From assembly GCA_024036415.1 (NCBI GenBank), contig JAMWET010000805.1:62001-126000 (forward strand): 64,000 bases of DNA. Direction: 5' to 3'. Made by a program: the position numbers and the translations under genes. This document shows, one piece after another, positions 20,122-32,400 of the stretch; position 1 is the stretch's first letter; every line of letters begins with the position of its first letter. The notes under the pieces are model-generated. The model saw only the letters and a list, made by a program, of their open reading frames with translations. It was not told the DNA's origin and made no database searches. This DNA comes from Prochilodus magdalenae (Eukaryota; Chordata; Actinopteri; Characiformes; Prochilodontidae).

Positions 20122-21611
20122 GGTGAGGCAGTTCATTTCTGGCACCGTAGACCAACACCACCCCCTGGTCATCGTGTTTGTCTAAGGGGATAGTCACATC
20201 ACTGACATCATGTTTATGATTTCTGGCACAACACGTTCTACGAGGTTCTACAAAGCCTGAATGGACCACAGTGCTTTTGGTTGAAGAAGGGCCTGAATGG
20301 ACCAAGACATGAACAGTCCACTTTGAAACTTTAACAACACCGTTATTATTTGACATTGAATTAAATTCTATTCAAATGTATAATTAATTACATGTACAAA
20401 AATGATTGCATATGGCTGGGCTGTGGTAAAAGACAATGCCACCCTCATTGACTGCATTGTCAACAAAACTGTTTACACAAGCATCTGGTCTTTCAACACT
20501 TCATGTGCTATCAGCAGCTGAAGAGGATGAAGCTCATCAAAGGGACTTTTGGTGGTTTTGGGAATTAACCAGTCAAACATAAACCAGCCACATACGTGGT
20601 TTTCATGTGGTGATGTCTGGAATCAGTTAAGAACAGAGAGAAACCTTGCATGGGCCAAACTTCAACACAAAGACTTGTGAATGTAGAATTTGACTTTTTT
20701 CCCAATCCGTATTTCACTGCATCAGCAATCCAGAGGCTGACCTCTTAAAGTATAGGGACTTTCCAATGGATCCACCATATAGTCACTTTTGTAACTATAT
20801 GCCTAATAAAGTCCTTATACACAGATATCTTTGTAGTTTTAGAAAGTTCTGAGATGAATAACTCCACAATGAGCCTAGAGTCAATAGACTCAAACTGCCC
20901 AAAGACAAACAAATACCTTTACTGATGCATGTGAGGACACGTCCTGTTGACAGCGCACACTCAGTGCTGTTAGAATGGAATTCCTGGAGGTGAACTATCA
21001 CTTTACTACACCATGAATTTAGAAGGTATGCACTTTAAAACAGCCTGAAAACTACTTTTTATCAGGATAATAGGTTCTACAGTAAAGTGCACTCTGTAAA
21101 GACTTGGATCATGAGCCGAGTCTGAGTCACCTCTTTTGGGCTGACATCACAAAACGGCTGAGCAGCTGTTTATTGCAGTTTCGGGGGGATTTTAGAAACA
21201 GTTTAAGTGAATCCACATTACACACATGAACAAAGATAGCACTAATGACATGAATGCCGTGAATGGACAGGAAATGTAATCTAGTCAAAAGAGGAATATC
21301 CTTTTACTCACTGCCTTGTTATGGATACTGTTAACTCATATCATTAACTGAAATGAATGGTTAAAATAAACATATAGAAACAATAGAATAGAAGCTTAAT
21401 CAAACTTTCTAAAGATTTTTAAATGTATATGGACACACATGAGTATGCTTTTGCTGACCTGCTCATAGAGAAATGTTGTTGCTCGTATTTTGCCTCAGGA
21501 GCCTTAATGGTGATTCTCCTTACAAGAACTCATTTAGAGAATAAGACATGAGCTAAAATAGGCAGATCAAAAAGGCAAAAGCTACTCAGAGCATCGAAAC
21601 TGAGAAAAACC
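20122..21611. other. Intergenic, no supported gene
   Basis: No coding or structural feature that I can support. Confidence 0.5.
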
Positions 21612-22975
21612 AGCATAACAAACCAGCATGTGGTGTTTTGGATGGATGCTGATATACTGGTCACCAGCAAAACCAGCATGTGTTGTGTTGTGGATGCTGA
21701 TATACTGGTCACCAGCAAAACCAACATGTGTTGTGGATGCTGATATACTGGTCACCAGCAAAACCAGCATGTGTTGTGTTGTGGATGCTGATATACTGGT
21801 TACCAGCAAAACCAGCATGTGTTGTGTTGTGGATGCTGATATACTGGTCACCAGCAAAACCAGCATGTGTTGTGGATGCTGATATACTGGTCACCAGCAA
21901 AACCAGCATGTGTTGTGGATGCTGATATACTGGTCACCAGCAAAACCAGCATGTGTTGTGCTGTGGATGCTGATATACTGGTCACCAGAGAAAACCAGCA
22001 TGTGTTGTGCTGTGGATGCTGCTTTACTGGTCACCAGCAAAACCAGCATGTGTTGTGGATGCTGATATACTGGTCACCAGCAAAGCCAGCATGTGTCGTG
22101 TTGTGGATGCTGCTTTACTGGTCACCAGCTGTGTTTGTATTTGTTGGGATTTATACTGGTTACCAGCAAAACCAGCATGTGTTGTGTTGTGGATGCTGCT
22201 TTACTGGTCACCAGCAAAACCAGCATGTGTGTTGGTGTGGTCACACAGCAAAAAAACAGCTGTAGTTTGCTGGATTTACAATGGTCACCAGCAAAACCAG
22301 CATGTGTTGTGTTGTGGATGCTGCTTGACTGGTCACCAGCAAAACCAGCATGTGTTGTGTTGTGGATGCTGCTTTACTGGTCACCAGCAAAACCAGCATG
22401 TGTTGTGGATGCTGCTTGACTGGTCACCAGCAAAACCAGCTTGTGTTGTGGATGCTGCTTTACTGGTCACCAGCAAACCCGCATCTTGTGTTGTAGTTGT
22501 GGATGCTGATTAAAAGCCCCCAAAACCAGCATGTGTGTGTGGATGCCTGCCTATACTGCGTCACCAGCAAAGCAGCATGTTTGTGCACATGGTCACCAGC
22601 AAAACCAGCATGTGTTGTGGATGCTGCTTTACTGGTCACCAGAGAAAACCAGCATGTGTTGGGTTGTGGATGCTGATATACTGGTCACCAGAGAAAACCA
22701 GCATGTGTTGTGTTGTGGATGCTGCTTTACTGGTCACCAGCAAAGCCAGCATGTGTCGTGTTGTGGATGCTGCTTTACTGGTCACCAGCAAAACCAGCAT
22801 GTGTTGTGTTGTGGATGCTGCTTTACTGGTCACCAGAGAAAAACAGCATGTGTTGTGTTGTGGATGCTGACATACTGGTCACCAGCAAAACCGAAATATT
22901 TTGTGGTTTGGATGCTGATATGCTGATCAACAGCAAAACCAGCATACGTTGTGTTTGGAATGTTGGTACGCTGGT
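21612..22975. repeat. Minisatellite, units of about 43 and 48 nt
   Basis: Roughly 28 tandem units built on GGATGCTGATATACTGGTCA, then CCAGCAAAACCAGCATGTGT and a variable TTGTGTTGT tail. Presence or absence of one TTGTG block gives the two unit lengths. Variants swap ATATA for CTTTA, or CAGCAAAA for CAGAGAAAA. Each unit holds the palindrome CTGGTCACCAG and an inverted CCAGCA/TGCTGG pair. Long open frames through it on both strands are by-products of the repeat, not genes. Units degrade toward 22500-22600 and at the right edge. Confidence 0.95.
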
Positions 22976-23364
22976 CAACCAGCTGGCACTATAGCTTAAA
23001 TAAGCAATTGTTTTTTTAGCTTGAATGAGAAGTAGTTGAGCCTAGAGTTGCAGGTACACATCTTAGCACAATCTAATCCCAATGTATTTATTGAGGTATT
23101 TAGACAAGTGAGATTACTCTGGCCTCTTTTCCTCAGGACAAAAACATCTGAGCTGCAGTACAGATTCAACAAATGCCTGTTTTGTCTTTCCATCTACCCT
23201 TGTCCTGCAGAGGTATTAAAGAGATCTTAAAGGTCCCTTTTTCCCGTAGGAGGGACCATAACTGACACACTTAGGGAGGACCTAAAAACTAAAAATACGC
23301 ATGCCAATTTACCAACCTACAGTTAAGTACTGTTCTTCAAAGGTCAAGACGCTGACAGGACCAC

Positions 23365-23555
23365 CACAGGTATTATGTGTGTAGTGGATCATTCTCACTG
23401 ATGTGGTGGTGGTGTGCTAGTGTGTATTGTGTTGGTGTCAGTAGGTCAGACACAGCAGTGCTGCTGGAGTGTTTCAACACCACCACCCAAAACTACCCAG
23501 CCAACTAATAGAGAGGACAGTGAGTAGACACAGTGTTTAAAAACTCCAGACCAAA
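23365..23555. repeat. Relative of the 12530-13060 foldback element
   Basis: It shares GTAGTGGATCATTCTCACTG, GTCAGACACAGCAGTGCTGC and ACAGTGAGTAGACACAGTGT with the larger element in the mmp13-like intron. It is truncated. Confidence 0.65.
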
Positions 23556-24259
23556 GACCAGAAGGATCCAGCAGAAGATGAATATACAAACTACTGTTTC
23601 TATACTGCTCCTGGATGTGCTAAGATGTTTCACTGCAGTAGTATAAAACATACTTTAGGGGTTTTATGATCTGATCATTTATGTTCATATTTTAGTGACT
23701 ATTTTTTCCTGATTAAGTCAACGAGTCCACTGGAGTAAAACTTTTGCTTCACCATTGTTTTAGCTACTCTAGATACTGTACCCACTGCTGTGGCATGAAT
23801 GAATGAATGAATGGATGAGTGAGTGAATGAATAAAGGAATGAAAGAAAGAATACATTAATGAATGGATAGATTGTCTCTCAGGGTTTCTGCTTACAGAAG
23901 CCATTTGTCAGAGGAAAGATGACGGGTGGTTTTTAAACTTAAAATAAGAAATATTTTGTAAATGCTATAATCAGAGTGTAAAACGCTCAATTACCATTAG
24001 CCAAGAAGAGGCATTTTCCATTTTGGTTCTATTATAACATAGCATTTCCCAATGTCAGATTATTTCAGCTCATTTCAGTATTTTATTTTAAAGCTAGTAG
24101 CATATTGCAGTAAGTATTGACAATGAAAGAATACACATGTCTGACACACATGAGTTAGGAACTCTGTATTTAATCTTATTTATTAAAGGAATCAATTAAC
24201 TGAGAAATTTGGAACATGCGTACAGAAATACTCCTGCGTTGAGACTTTTATTTTATATT

Positions 24260-24480
24260 TTCACACGCTCACAGAAGATCTGCGATAGCGAGGACTCTTA
24301 TTTTGAAATCCAGTTTCTGTATTGGTGTGTGTACGGTTGAGCTTCATAGCAGCGCTATGAAGAGAGTGCAGGCCAGTAAACACGGAGCTGAGGAAACAGA
24401 GTTCAGTTTCAGTACCAACACCTTCTGCGTAGAACTTTTGAACTGAGAACGACGGCAGGAAGGGAACTAAAGGTGGTTTG
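24260..24480 (+). promoter_or_regulatory. Likely promoter and non-coding first exon of inpp5k
   Basis: A GC-richer block ends in a strong donor (GTAAGT at 24481), and the next + exon upstream of a coding start is 26407-26482 with acceptor TTTGGCAG. This makes 24480 the probable end of a 5' UTR exon. The transcription start is not visible. Confidence 0.5.
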
Positions 24481-24780
24481 GTAAGTTTCATTTTTATTGT
24501 TTGGTATTTTGGGCGCGTTTCAAAACGACTGTGTTTTTTTGGCGGTTTAAAACGCATTGCTTAGTAACTAGCAGCTAACCGGAGCTGGAGGTTGTTCACT
24601 GGAACTACCGGTAGTGTGATGTCAAAACTACCTACCCTAACTTCGACTTATTGTGTTTTAGATAAACACGTGAGTTTCTGTTAACATACGATATCTGTGG
24701 AAGATAAGTTATTATTGTATGATGGTAAGGCTTGAGTTTATGAAGTTTATACGACGGCTTCCAGTTCCCCTGCGTCTCCC

Positions 24781-24854
24781 GTTCCACCTTAACTGATGCA
24801 GCAGATACATTAGAGCGAACTGATGCAGCAGATATATTAGAGTTAAGGTGGAAC
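24781..24854. repeat. MITE family 2, copy 3 (intact 74-nt hairpin)
   Basis: Perfect 14-nt inverted termini, GTTCCACCTTAACT at the left and AGTTAAGGTGGAAC at the right. The inside is a direct repeat of GATGCAGCAGATA-type text. It sits in the first intron of inpp5k. Confidence 0.8.
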
Positions 24855-25339
24855 AGGAAATTCCCACAAGACGCTTCCCGATGAGGAGCTGATCTTTAGT
24901 TTCGTGTGTACACGGGCTTATATACTATACATTGCTGCTGGTATAAAAAAGTCCAAACCTAATCATGATGATGACACTGTGGATAAGCAAGCGTAACCAA
25001 TTTGACCAGTTAGACATTATAGAAACAATTTAAGCATATGCAGATAATCTAGAAGATTTAATTATAATATGCTTGGACTATTATGCAGTCCATTATTCTG
25101 ATTCCTTGAGGGCTATCTGTTAAAGAAATCCATGAGCACTGGATGCTTAAATAGTGGAGCGGTCTTTCATAGGGATTGACAAAGCTGATAGAAAGTGTTA
25201 TACTATTGGTACGTGCTTGGCACACTCTTTTTGGTGCTATGCAAAACCATATTCTCAGTCTGAAGAACCATTTAGATGAGGCCAATCATTCTCTGAGTCA
25301 TTTTGAGCCATTTTATGTCATTTGTGCTTTTACACACAG

Positions 25340-25553
25340 AGGATTTTAATCCATCCGTGAAGTGAAACACTCACGCTAGGGGCAGCCCTATCCATGGCGC
25401 CAGTGGGTGGTCACAAGGCCCGGGGAGCCTGGGGTTAGGTGCCTTGCTCAAGGGCACCTCAGTCGTTACTGTCAGTTCAGGGAATCTAACTGGCGCCCCT
25501 CCTGTCACAAGGCTAGTTCCCTAACCTCCAGTCCACGACTGCCCCACCATACC
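25340..25553 (-). repeat. tRNA-derived SINE, partial
   Basis: Reverse-orientation copy of the family at 58224-58516: CCATCCGTGAAGTGAAAC, then GCCTTGCTCAAGGGCACCTC, then CCTAACCTCCAGTCCACGAC. The B-box region is mutated. Confidence 0.75.
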
Positions 25554-25594
25554 AAGAAACATTTAAACATGCAAATGGTTATTTGTGTGTCAAT

Positions 25595-26150
25595 GGTTCT
25601 GTAGGGAACCTTTTATTATGAAGGAACCCTTGAAGAACACGTCTGAAGCTTGACTTCATACCATTAAAAAAACAAACAAACATTGTGGTGCTAAATAGAA
25701 CCATTTTTAAAAGCAATTTTCTTATTTCAATACTCAAGAAACACTTTTTGGTGTGACTTAGAACCATTTCCTCAAACTGGAAAACCATTTTACTGAGCAA
25801 AAAATATCTGAGCATGCAAATGAGTCTTTGCATGTTCATGATTCTGTACAGAACCGTATTCTTTGCGAAAGGGAACCTGGAAGAACTTTCTGTTTTATGT
25901 CTTATGCTTGACGTCATAATAATAGATGGTGCTATATAGAACCATTTGCTCATGGTAACAATCAAAAGAACTCTTTTTAGTGCGGTTTAGAACAGTTCTT
26001 ACTCATCATTAGAATCAAAGAAGACACCAAAGACATGTGAAAGCATTTTGCCAATCTGAAGAATCTTAATGCAAATTGTTTTTTGAATGTTCATGGCTAA
26101 ATAGAATAATTTCCTATACAAAGGAACCCTTGGAAAACAGTTAGTGGTAC
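25595..26150. repeat. Diverged repeat with GGTGCTATATAGAACC-type motifs
   Basis: Several short blocks recur in both directions: AAGGAACCCTTG, GAACCATTT, GGTGCTATATAGAACCATTT and AAAGAACTCTTTTTAG. They look like an old internally repetitive element. No coding potential. Confidence 0.5.
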
Positions 26151-26414
26151 AGTAATTATTTTACATAGATGAAAATATTATTATTATGTATACTGATATG
26201 TATTATTACACAGTACTATGTAATAAATCGTCATAGCTTTGATGTATGCTGTTTTTTTTAGTGAAATTTGGTTTCAAACTTTTTATTTGTTGTACAGACA
26301 GTAATTTATTCTGATCAGCTGTATCTGTGACTTTTCCTAGCAAGTGTTTGGTAGTTTTGGCTTTGTATAGGAACAGGCCTTTAATAACTTTCTGTCTATT
26401 TGGCAGGTGTGAAG

Positions 26415-29400
26415 ATGGAGCAGGAGGCCTTGTCCAGTGCTCTAAACTCTGTCAGTCTGGACCAAAAGATGGACACTTTCAGGTTTGACTGGTTTCTAAC
26501 ATGGTCTGTATATATTGCAAGACCATGGGGCAACATTAACACCGTGTGTCTGTAATTGTATGAAGGCTTGTTGTTGTTCTGCTTAAAAAAAACTCTATTT
26601 CATGTTGTGTTTCAACACTCTGGATCCTCAGCATTAACAGCACGAGCTCTTTGTGGACTAAATGAAAAGCTAGTGATGTAAGAGAAAAATAGGGGATTAG
26701 ACTCCAGTGATTAGGTTTCTCAACATGCACCAGGCAGAGTGAGGGCTCCCTGTGCATGTGGTAAAGCAGACGGCAGAAGTGTGATGGTACAGGTTGTACA
26801 ATGCATTAAATGTATGCGGAAGTAATTCAGTTCCTCTGATGTTATAGCATGTGCAAGCGATTTGTGAAAATCTTTTGCATCCCATAGAGCAGAAGACATT
26901 AACCCTTTGAACTATGGATGTAATTTAATGCCAGAGCTGATTTGTGTAAGGTTTGTAGATAAAGACCTCTGCTGTACACAGGCATAGAAAAAAAGAGTTT
27001 GCTTTGATTAAAAAAAGCCTGGACAGTGAAAGAGTTGACTATGCAGAGCACATAGACCTTGGGATGAATTAGTTAGAGAGAACACAAGAGGAAGTACTTT
27101 ATCGTGGATAACGTCATGGCTGTGGTCGCAGGCACGAACCAGAGGTGACAAAACAAAAAGCATTACAGTAAAGAAGCCTCAAAGGCATAATCCTCTCTTT
27201 GTTTAAAGTGATTGGGGCGCCAGCTTTCAATATCTTGTGGGCACATACATACAAAGGATGTCCACAACATATGCAAGTTCAAGTCTATTCAAGGCTTTGA
27301 AAGCCAGCATTGCTTTTTTGTGCTGGATTCTGTAATTCACTGGGATGCCAAGAATGGAGTCATGTGCTCTTATTTCTTCATACCAGTTCATAATGATGCT
27401 GCACCTTTTTACATCACGTCAGCATCTACAGAAATTTGTGTTACATAATGGTATTGGACAGATGCGTTCATTCTGAAAGGGATGCCTGCAGCTCATTCCA
27501 CCATTACATCTCATTCAACAGGTTCAGGTAATTGGAGGGGGCGTCAGTAAACTTGGGTGTTGTCAGTAAACCCAATCTGTTTGCGCATCTAATTGCAGAC
27601 TGTACACCTTTTTGTTTCTACACATGCTCCATTTTCCACCATTTGCTGTATTACCTAAGACTGGGCTGCCCTGTTCGGTTCCTGGAGATCTACCACCCTG
27701 CAGACTTGCACACCAACCCTAATGTAGAACATCTCATCCAGACAATGGAAGTATTCAGGGGGCATCTGAACATTAGAGCAAGCAGAGTTGGAGCTGAGCC
27801 CTATGGGAGGGATTAGATTTCTGAAAGCAGGATTGAACACTCCTGACTTCAAATGTTCAGATGTCTGGATATACTCATTTTGTCCATAGTTGATGATGAT
27901 TTGCATACCAAGTTGCTTAGGGTGCACCAAGACTACTTATTGGACCTGGACATCTCTCTTAACCATCAAAAATGTATCCACCATAACAAGCTAAAAGGTT
28001 AAGACTTAGCAGTGAGGTAAAGCCTAGATTGTAATTGTGTTGTTACTCACGTGGTCTTTCTATGAGACAGATTATTTCTCTAAGCCAGTCCAAAGTCCAG
28101 CCCACTGCAGTCCTTAGATTTTTTGACATCTCTAAATGAGTGGGAAAGAGCCGCTGGCTACTGAGACACTGGAACTAAATTCTTTGCATTGGATACGCTT
28201 AAGCTCAGAAGGTCTTTGACAGTATATCTTTTCATGCTAGCTTTGCATCACTGCTTAGCAGAGCGACTGTTTTACACAGTAGCTTAAAGCAGATACTGAG
28301 AGATTACTTCAGAGTGCAGTGTGAACATCAGCCTAGAGCTACCGCCTCTCGGAGAAGGACACTGGAAGACAACATGGAAGAAATTAACGCACATTTCAGC
28401 ACAAAGATGAGACCTCGCTCAGACAGCGTGGCCAGCACAGGCACCCAGTCTACGGGCAGCCGAATGCTCCTGCGTCAACGACTGACCATGCTGATGACCT
28501 GTGTGGATGACCTGGACCCTAAAGACAAAATTCATGCCCAGGTGGCCAAAACGCTTGATGGTGCTTTTCAGATCTGTGGACAGAGGGCTCAACAACGCCA
28601 GAAAGATCAGTTCAGGTTGTTTTGTTGCAAGCTTTCATAAGCTCGTATTTTATTTGTGGGCTTTGTATGATTTTGTTCATGCCAGTGAATGTGCATATGT
28701 TTAATTTTTTCTTTTGGAAAAAGAGCATATTGATGAAGCATTCGCCTGGTTTTCCTTTATGCCTGCATGATGTGAACAAGATACCAGTATCGTGATTATA
28801 CTGCTGTGTGTTGTAATTCTGTTTGCACAGGTTTGTAGACACTTGTTTATTCAGTGTTTCTTGTGTGGAAGGGTGAAGGGTACTAATAGGGAGTTTGTAC
28901 CCTCTTTGCTCTTTTATTCCTCTGGGAAGGCTTTACACTAGATGTGAGAACATTGCTGTGAAGATTTTATTGCATTCAGCCACAAGATTGTTAATGGGGA
29001 ATCAGGAATTCAGGCGTCAAATCAGGAATTATCTATCTTATTTTATTTCTTCAGATAAGAAAGAATGAGCAGACTGATGAAGCGTTTCCGTGGGGCTTTT
29101 GTTTATCTTATGGTAATAATAGTCGTCTTTGTGTGATTCTGCAGGCGTGGTTGTTTACCTAAAAGAAGAAGGATCTTGGGTTCGTCATGAGCTGTGTTTT
29201 TAGTTTGGTCTGAAAGACTGGCTTCTTTGAGGGGGGCTAAGATGGATTGGGAGGTCTGAGACCCTAATCTCTGGGGTACTTTACTTGGTATTTCTTGTGG
29301 TGTTTATTTTAAACTATTACTGTTAATCACAGGAGGACCAGTAAGTCTTTTATATGCCAGACCGATTACTCAGAAGGCAGAAAATGGTCTGATTAAAGAT

Positions 29401-32400
29401 GTTTATTTGAGGTATTTTACTTCAATTACCAAATTCTTTCTGCCACTCATACTTTTTTTTCACCCACAGACTCCACATGGTCACATGGAACGTGGCTACA
29501 GCAGAGCCTCCTGATAATATTACCTCGCTGCTCCAGCTTAGTTCCTCAAAGAAGGCAGACCTCTATGTGATTGGGTGAGTGTGAAGGATAACGTATGGGC
29601 AGTTTCACACCCGAGAGTCTAAGCCAAAGGTTTTTTACATTGTATGTTTTTGATCCTGTCAGTTTGGTTTCACATTGCAGTTTAATGAATGCACTAAAGA
29701 ACTTTGCGTGACATACCTGCGTCTTGTTGTTGTCACCTCTGCGGGCTACCTCTCCCTGTGCTTGACGTGGTTGGTTTAGTGTTTAGTTTGAGCCTCAGAA
29801 GTAATTGTTGCCAAATAACTCTGCAAATGAACTGCACCATTGTCCAGTTTAAACATTTGGTCCTTGGGTCTAGACCATGGTCCTAAAGCTTATTTTACAC
29901 CTGATATTTTGGTTCGGACCAAACAAGATAGGTGTACGTACTGGTCTTTGATTAACATACAGCAGATATGCACCACATTGGAATTATAAATGTCAGAACG
30001 TTTATAAATGTTTTCTCATTACATTAAAGATATGCTCTGGGTTAACTGGGCTAATTTTTGGCAAAATATTATTATTGTTATTTTTTTTAGCTGCTGTGAC
30101 TGCTGCTCTTTAAAGTCATACTTAAAACCAGGCTTGTCATGTGACAAAATTGTTCAGTAACTATTAATTTACTGAACTTATTTATTATAGGTATGTGTTG
30201 TTTGTTTTTGTGTTCTTTCTCAGACTACAGGAGGTGAAGGCAGCGCCTCTAAAGTTTGTGGCAGATCTGGCCTTTGATGATTCCTGGAGTCACTTATTCA
30301 TGAACACGCTGGCTCCGCTGGGTTATATTAAGGTACTGCTTTCTCTTTATATCTCTCTGGATTATTCTGAACTCATTTAATTCGGATATTGGGAATGTCT
30401 GAATAGAATGGGCGGGCTTTCCAGCATGGTTTGGTTGTTTCGCTGCTTAAACAGCTGATTCAATGAATCTGTTAATTACCAGGATGTGTATGTGTGTTTA
30501 AGCAAACTGACGGACTCTGGCCATTCATGAGTCGATTTAAATATTGATGTAGCTTCAGGACAGCAATGTTCACACGCCATCCATTTCCCAGGTGTCGTCC
30601 ATACGGATGCAGGGCCTGCTATTGCTGTTCTTTTCAAAGTTGGAGCACGTCCCCTTCATCAGAGACATCCAGGCCACATATACTCGCACCGGGATCTATG
30701 GGTACTGGGTAAGCTTGAGTAATCATGAACAGGATGAGTTTACCAGTTGAAGAATGTGAGCTCTGGGTAACAAGGTCTTACTCTGATCCAGAAAAATAAA
30801 AACCTACCATCTTTGTTTTAGCATCTGAAAATATAGAGAATACCTTTTTAAATTACATTTAAATTAGCGTGTAAATAAGGAGACATCAATAAGACATCTG
30901 CCTGTTGTCTTCTGATATTCTTCATTTTTTTTATTTTCCTCCCCAGGGTAATAAAGGAGGAGTGACCATCCGCCTGTCCTTCTATGGCCATATGTTGTGT
31001 TTCCTGAACTGTCACCTGGCTGCGCACATGAACTATGCGACTGAAAGAGTGAATGAATTCGAGTACATTGTGGCTTCTCAAACCTTCCTGGGGAAAAAAG
31101 CTCCATCCATTTTAGATCACAAGTCAGTGAACCTTATGTGAACGTGGTGCGACGCATTCTGTGTTTTACAGTCGATTTGATAGCTTTGTATTGTTAAAGA
31201 TTTTTGTTTTTCTACTGTTTAGGGTGGTCTTCTGGTTTGGAGATTTGAATTTCCGCATTGAGGACCATGGGATGCATTTCATCCGAAACTGTATCACAAG
31301 CAAGAATTTCAACCTGCTGTGGTCCAAGGATCAGGTACAAGTCCTGTGTTGTTATTATTGAATAAATGTTTATATTTATATGTTTAGTATATGTATGTTT
31401 TTATTAAGAATTTGATGTTTTAGACTAAGCTTTGGGTTTTAATTATTTTTATCATCAGCTAACTATGATGAAGAAGAAAGTGGCTAAACTGCAGCAGTTT
31501 GACGAAGGACCTCTTGATTTTCAACCCACTTTTAAATTTGACTTGAACTCTGACAAGTATGACTCAAGGTAGGTAGCTCAAGGTAGGACATGATCGTTTA
31601 AAATGGCTTCAGTTGACCTGTCCATGCTTCATCTGCAAATCTTTGGCGTTGTTGACAGGTTGGATACATGTAACAAAACTTGGGCAAAAATCTCATTCAG
31701 CCTAATGGACAATTGTAGTGGATTTTTTGACTTTTTTTTTCTTTTTCAAAATATGAAAAAAAAGGATTCTATTTATCATATCAGTGCTAAAACATTTGTT
31801 CAGAGTTGCTAAATAATGATGACTTTCCAGTAGTTTCCTGTTTTAAATGCTATGCTATCATTATACAGTGAACTGTATCTGGCATGTGAAAGAAAGCTAC
31901 ATGCCATGTCTGGTGTCCTGGTGGCCTATTACATGAATACAGAAAAATCTTTTTTAATGAGTAACATGCTTTAAATATTAGTATTTATGTTAAAATGACT
32001 TCTTGCAATGCTTTGGTGGTGTCCATCCAAAACATTTATGGGTGAAGCATGGACAGGTCTTTTAAGGTGATACTGCCATATCGACTATCATCCTTGGAAT
32101 CTTCCACAGCTCTGTTTCCTTCGAGGTTCTCATGTATGTTCTTTCTTGCCCTTGCAGGGTACAGAAGGCTTGGTTTGGTCTTAAGTAAGCTTTAAATTTT
32201 CCCCGTCATCGCTCTCATTGACAAACACCCCCCTCTTGCTTCCTTACCACTTTACCCTAAAGTCCACTTTCATTCTGGTTGGTGGAAACAAGGCATTAGT
32301 CTTCATGTCTAGAACTGAAATTATTCTCTAACCACGTACTGGCCACATTAACCCAAGCCAACCCCATTTCACGTTGCACCGGGTGAACCTTTCCCTCTTG

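Noticed and set aside
21582..22994. Many overlapping open frames reading CVVLWMLIYWSPAKPA-type repeats
   Set aside because: They arise from the 43/48-nt minisatellite in several frames and both strands at once. There is no start context or splice support.
28314..28373. GTG at 28314 as a start codon
   Set aside because: It is not an ATG. If this segment is a first exon, the first ATG is at 28374. If it is a cassette exon, no start is needed.
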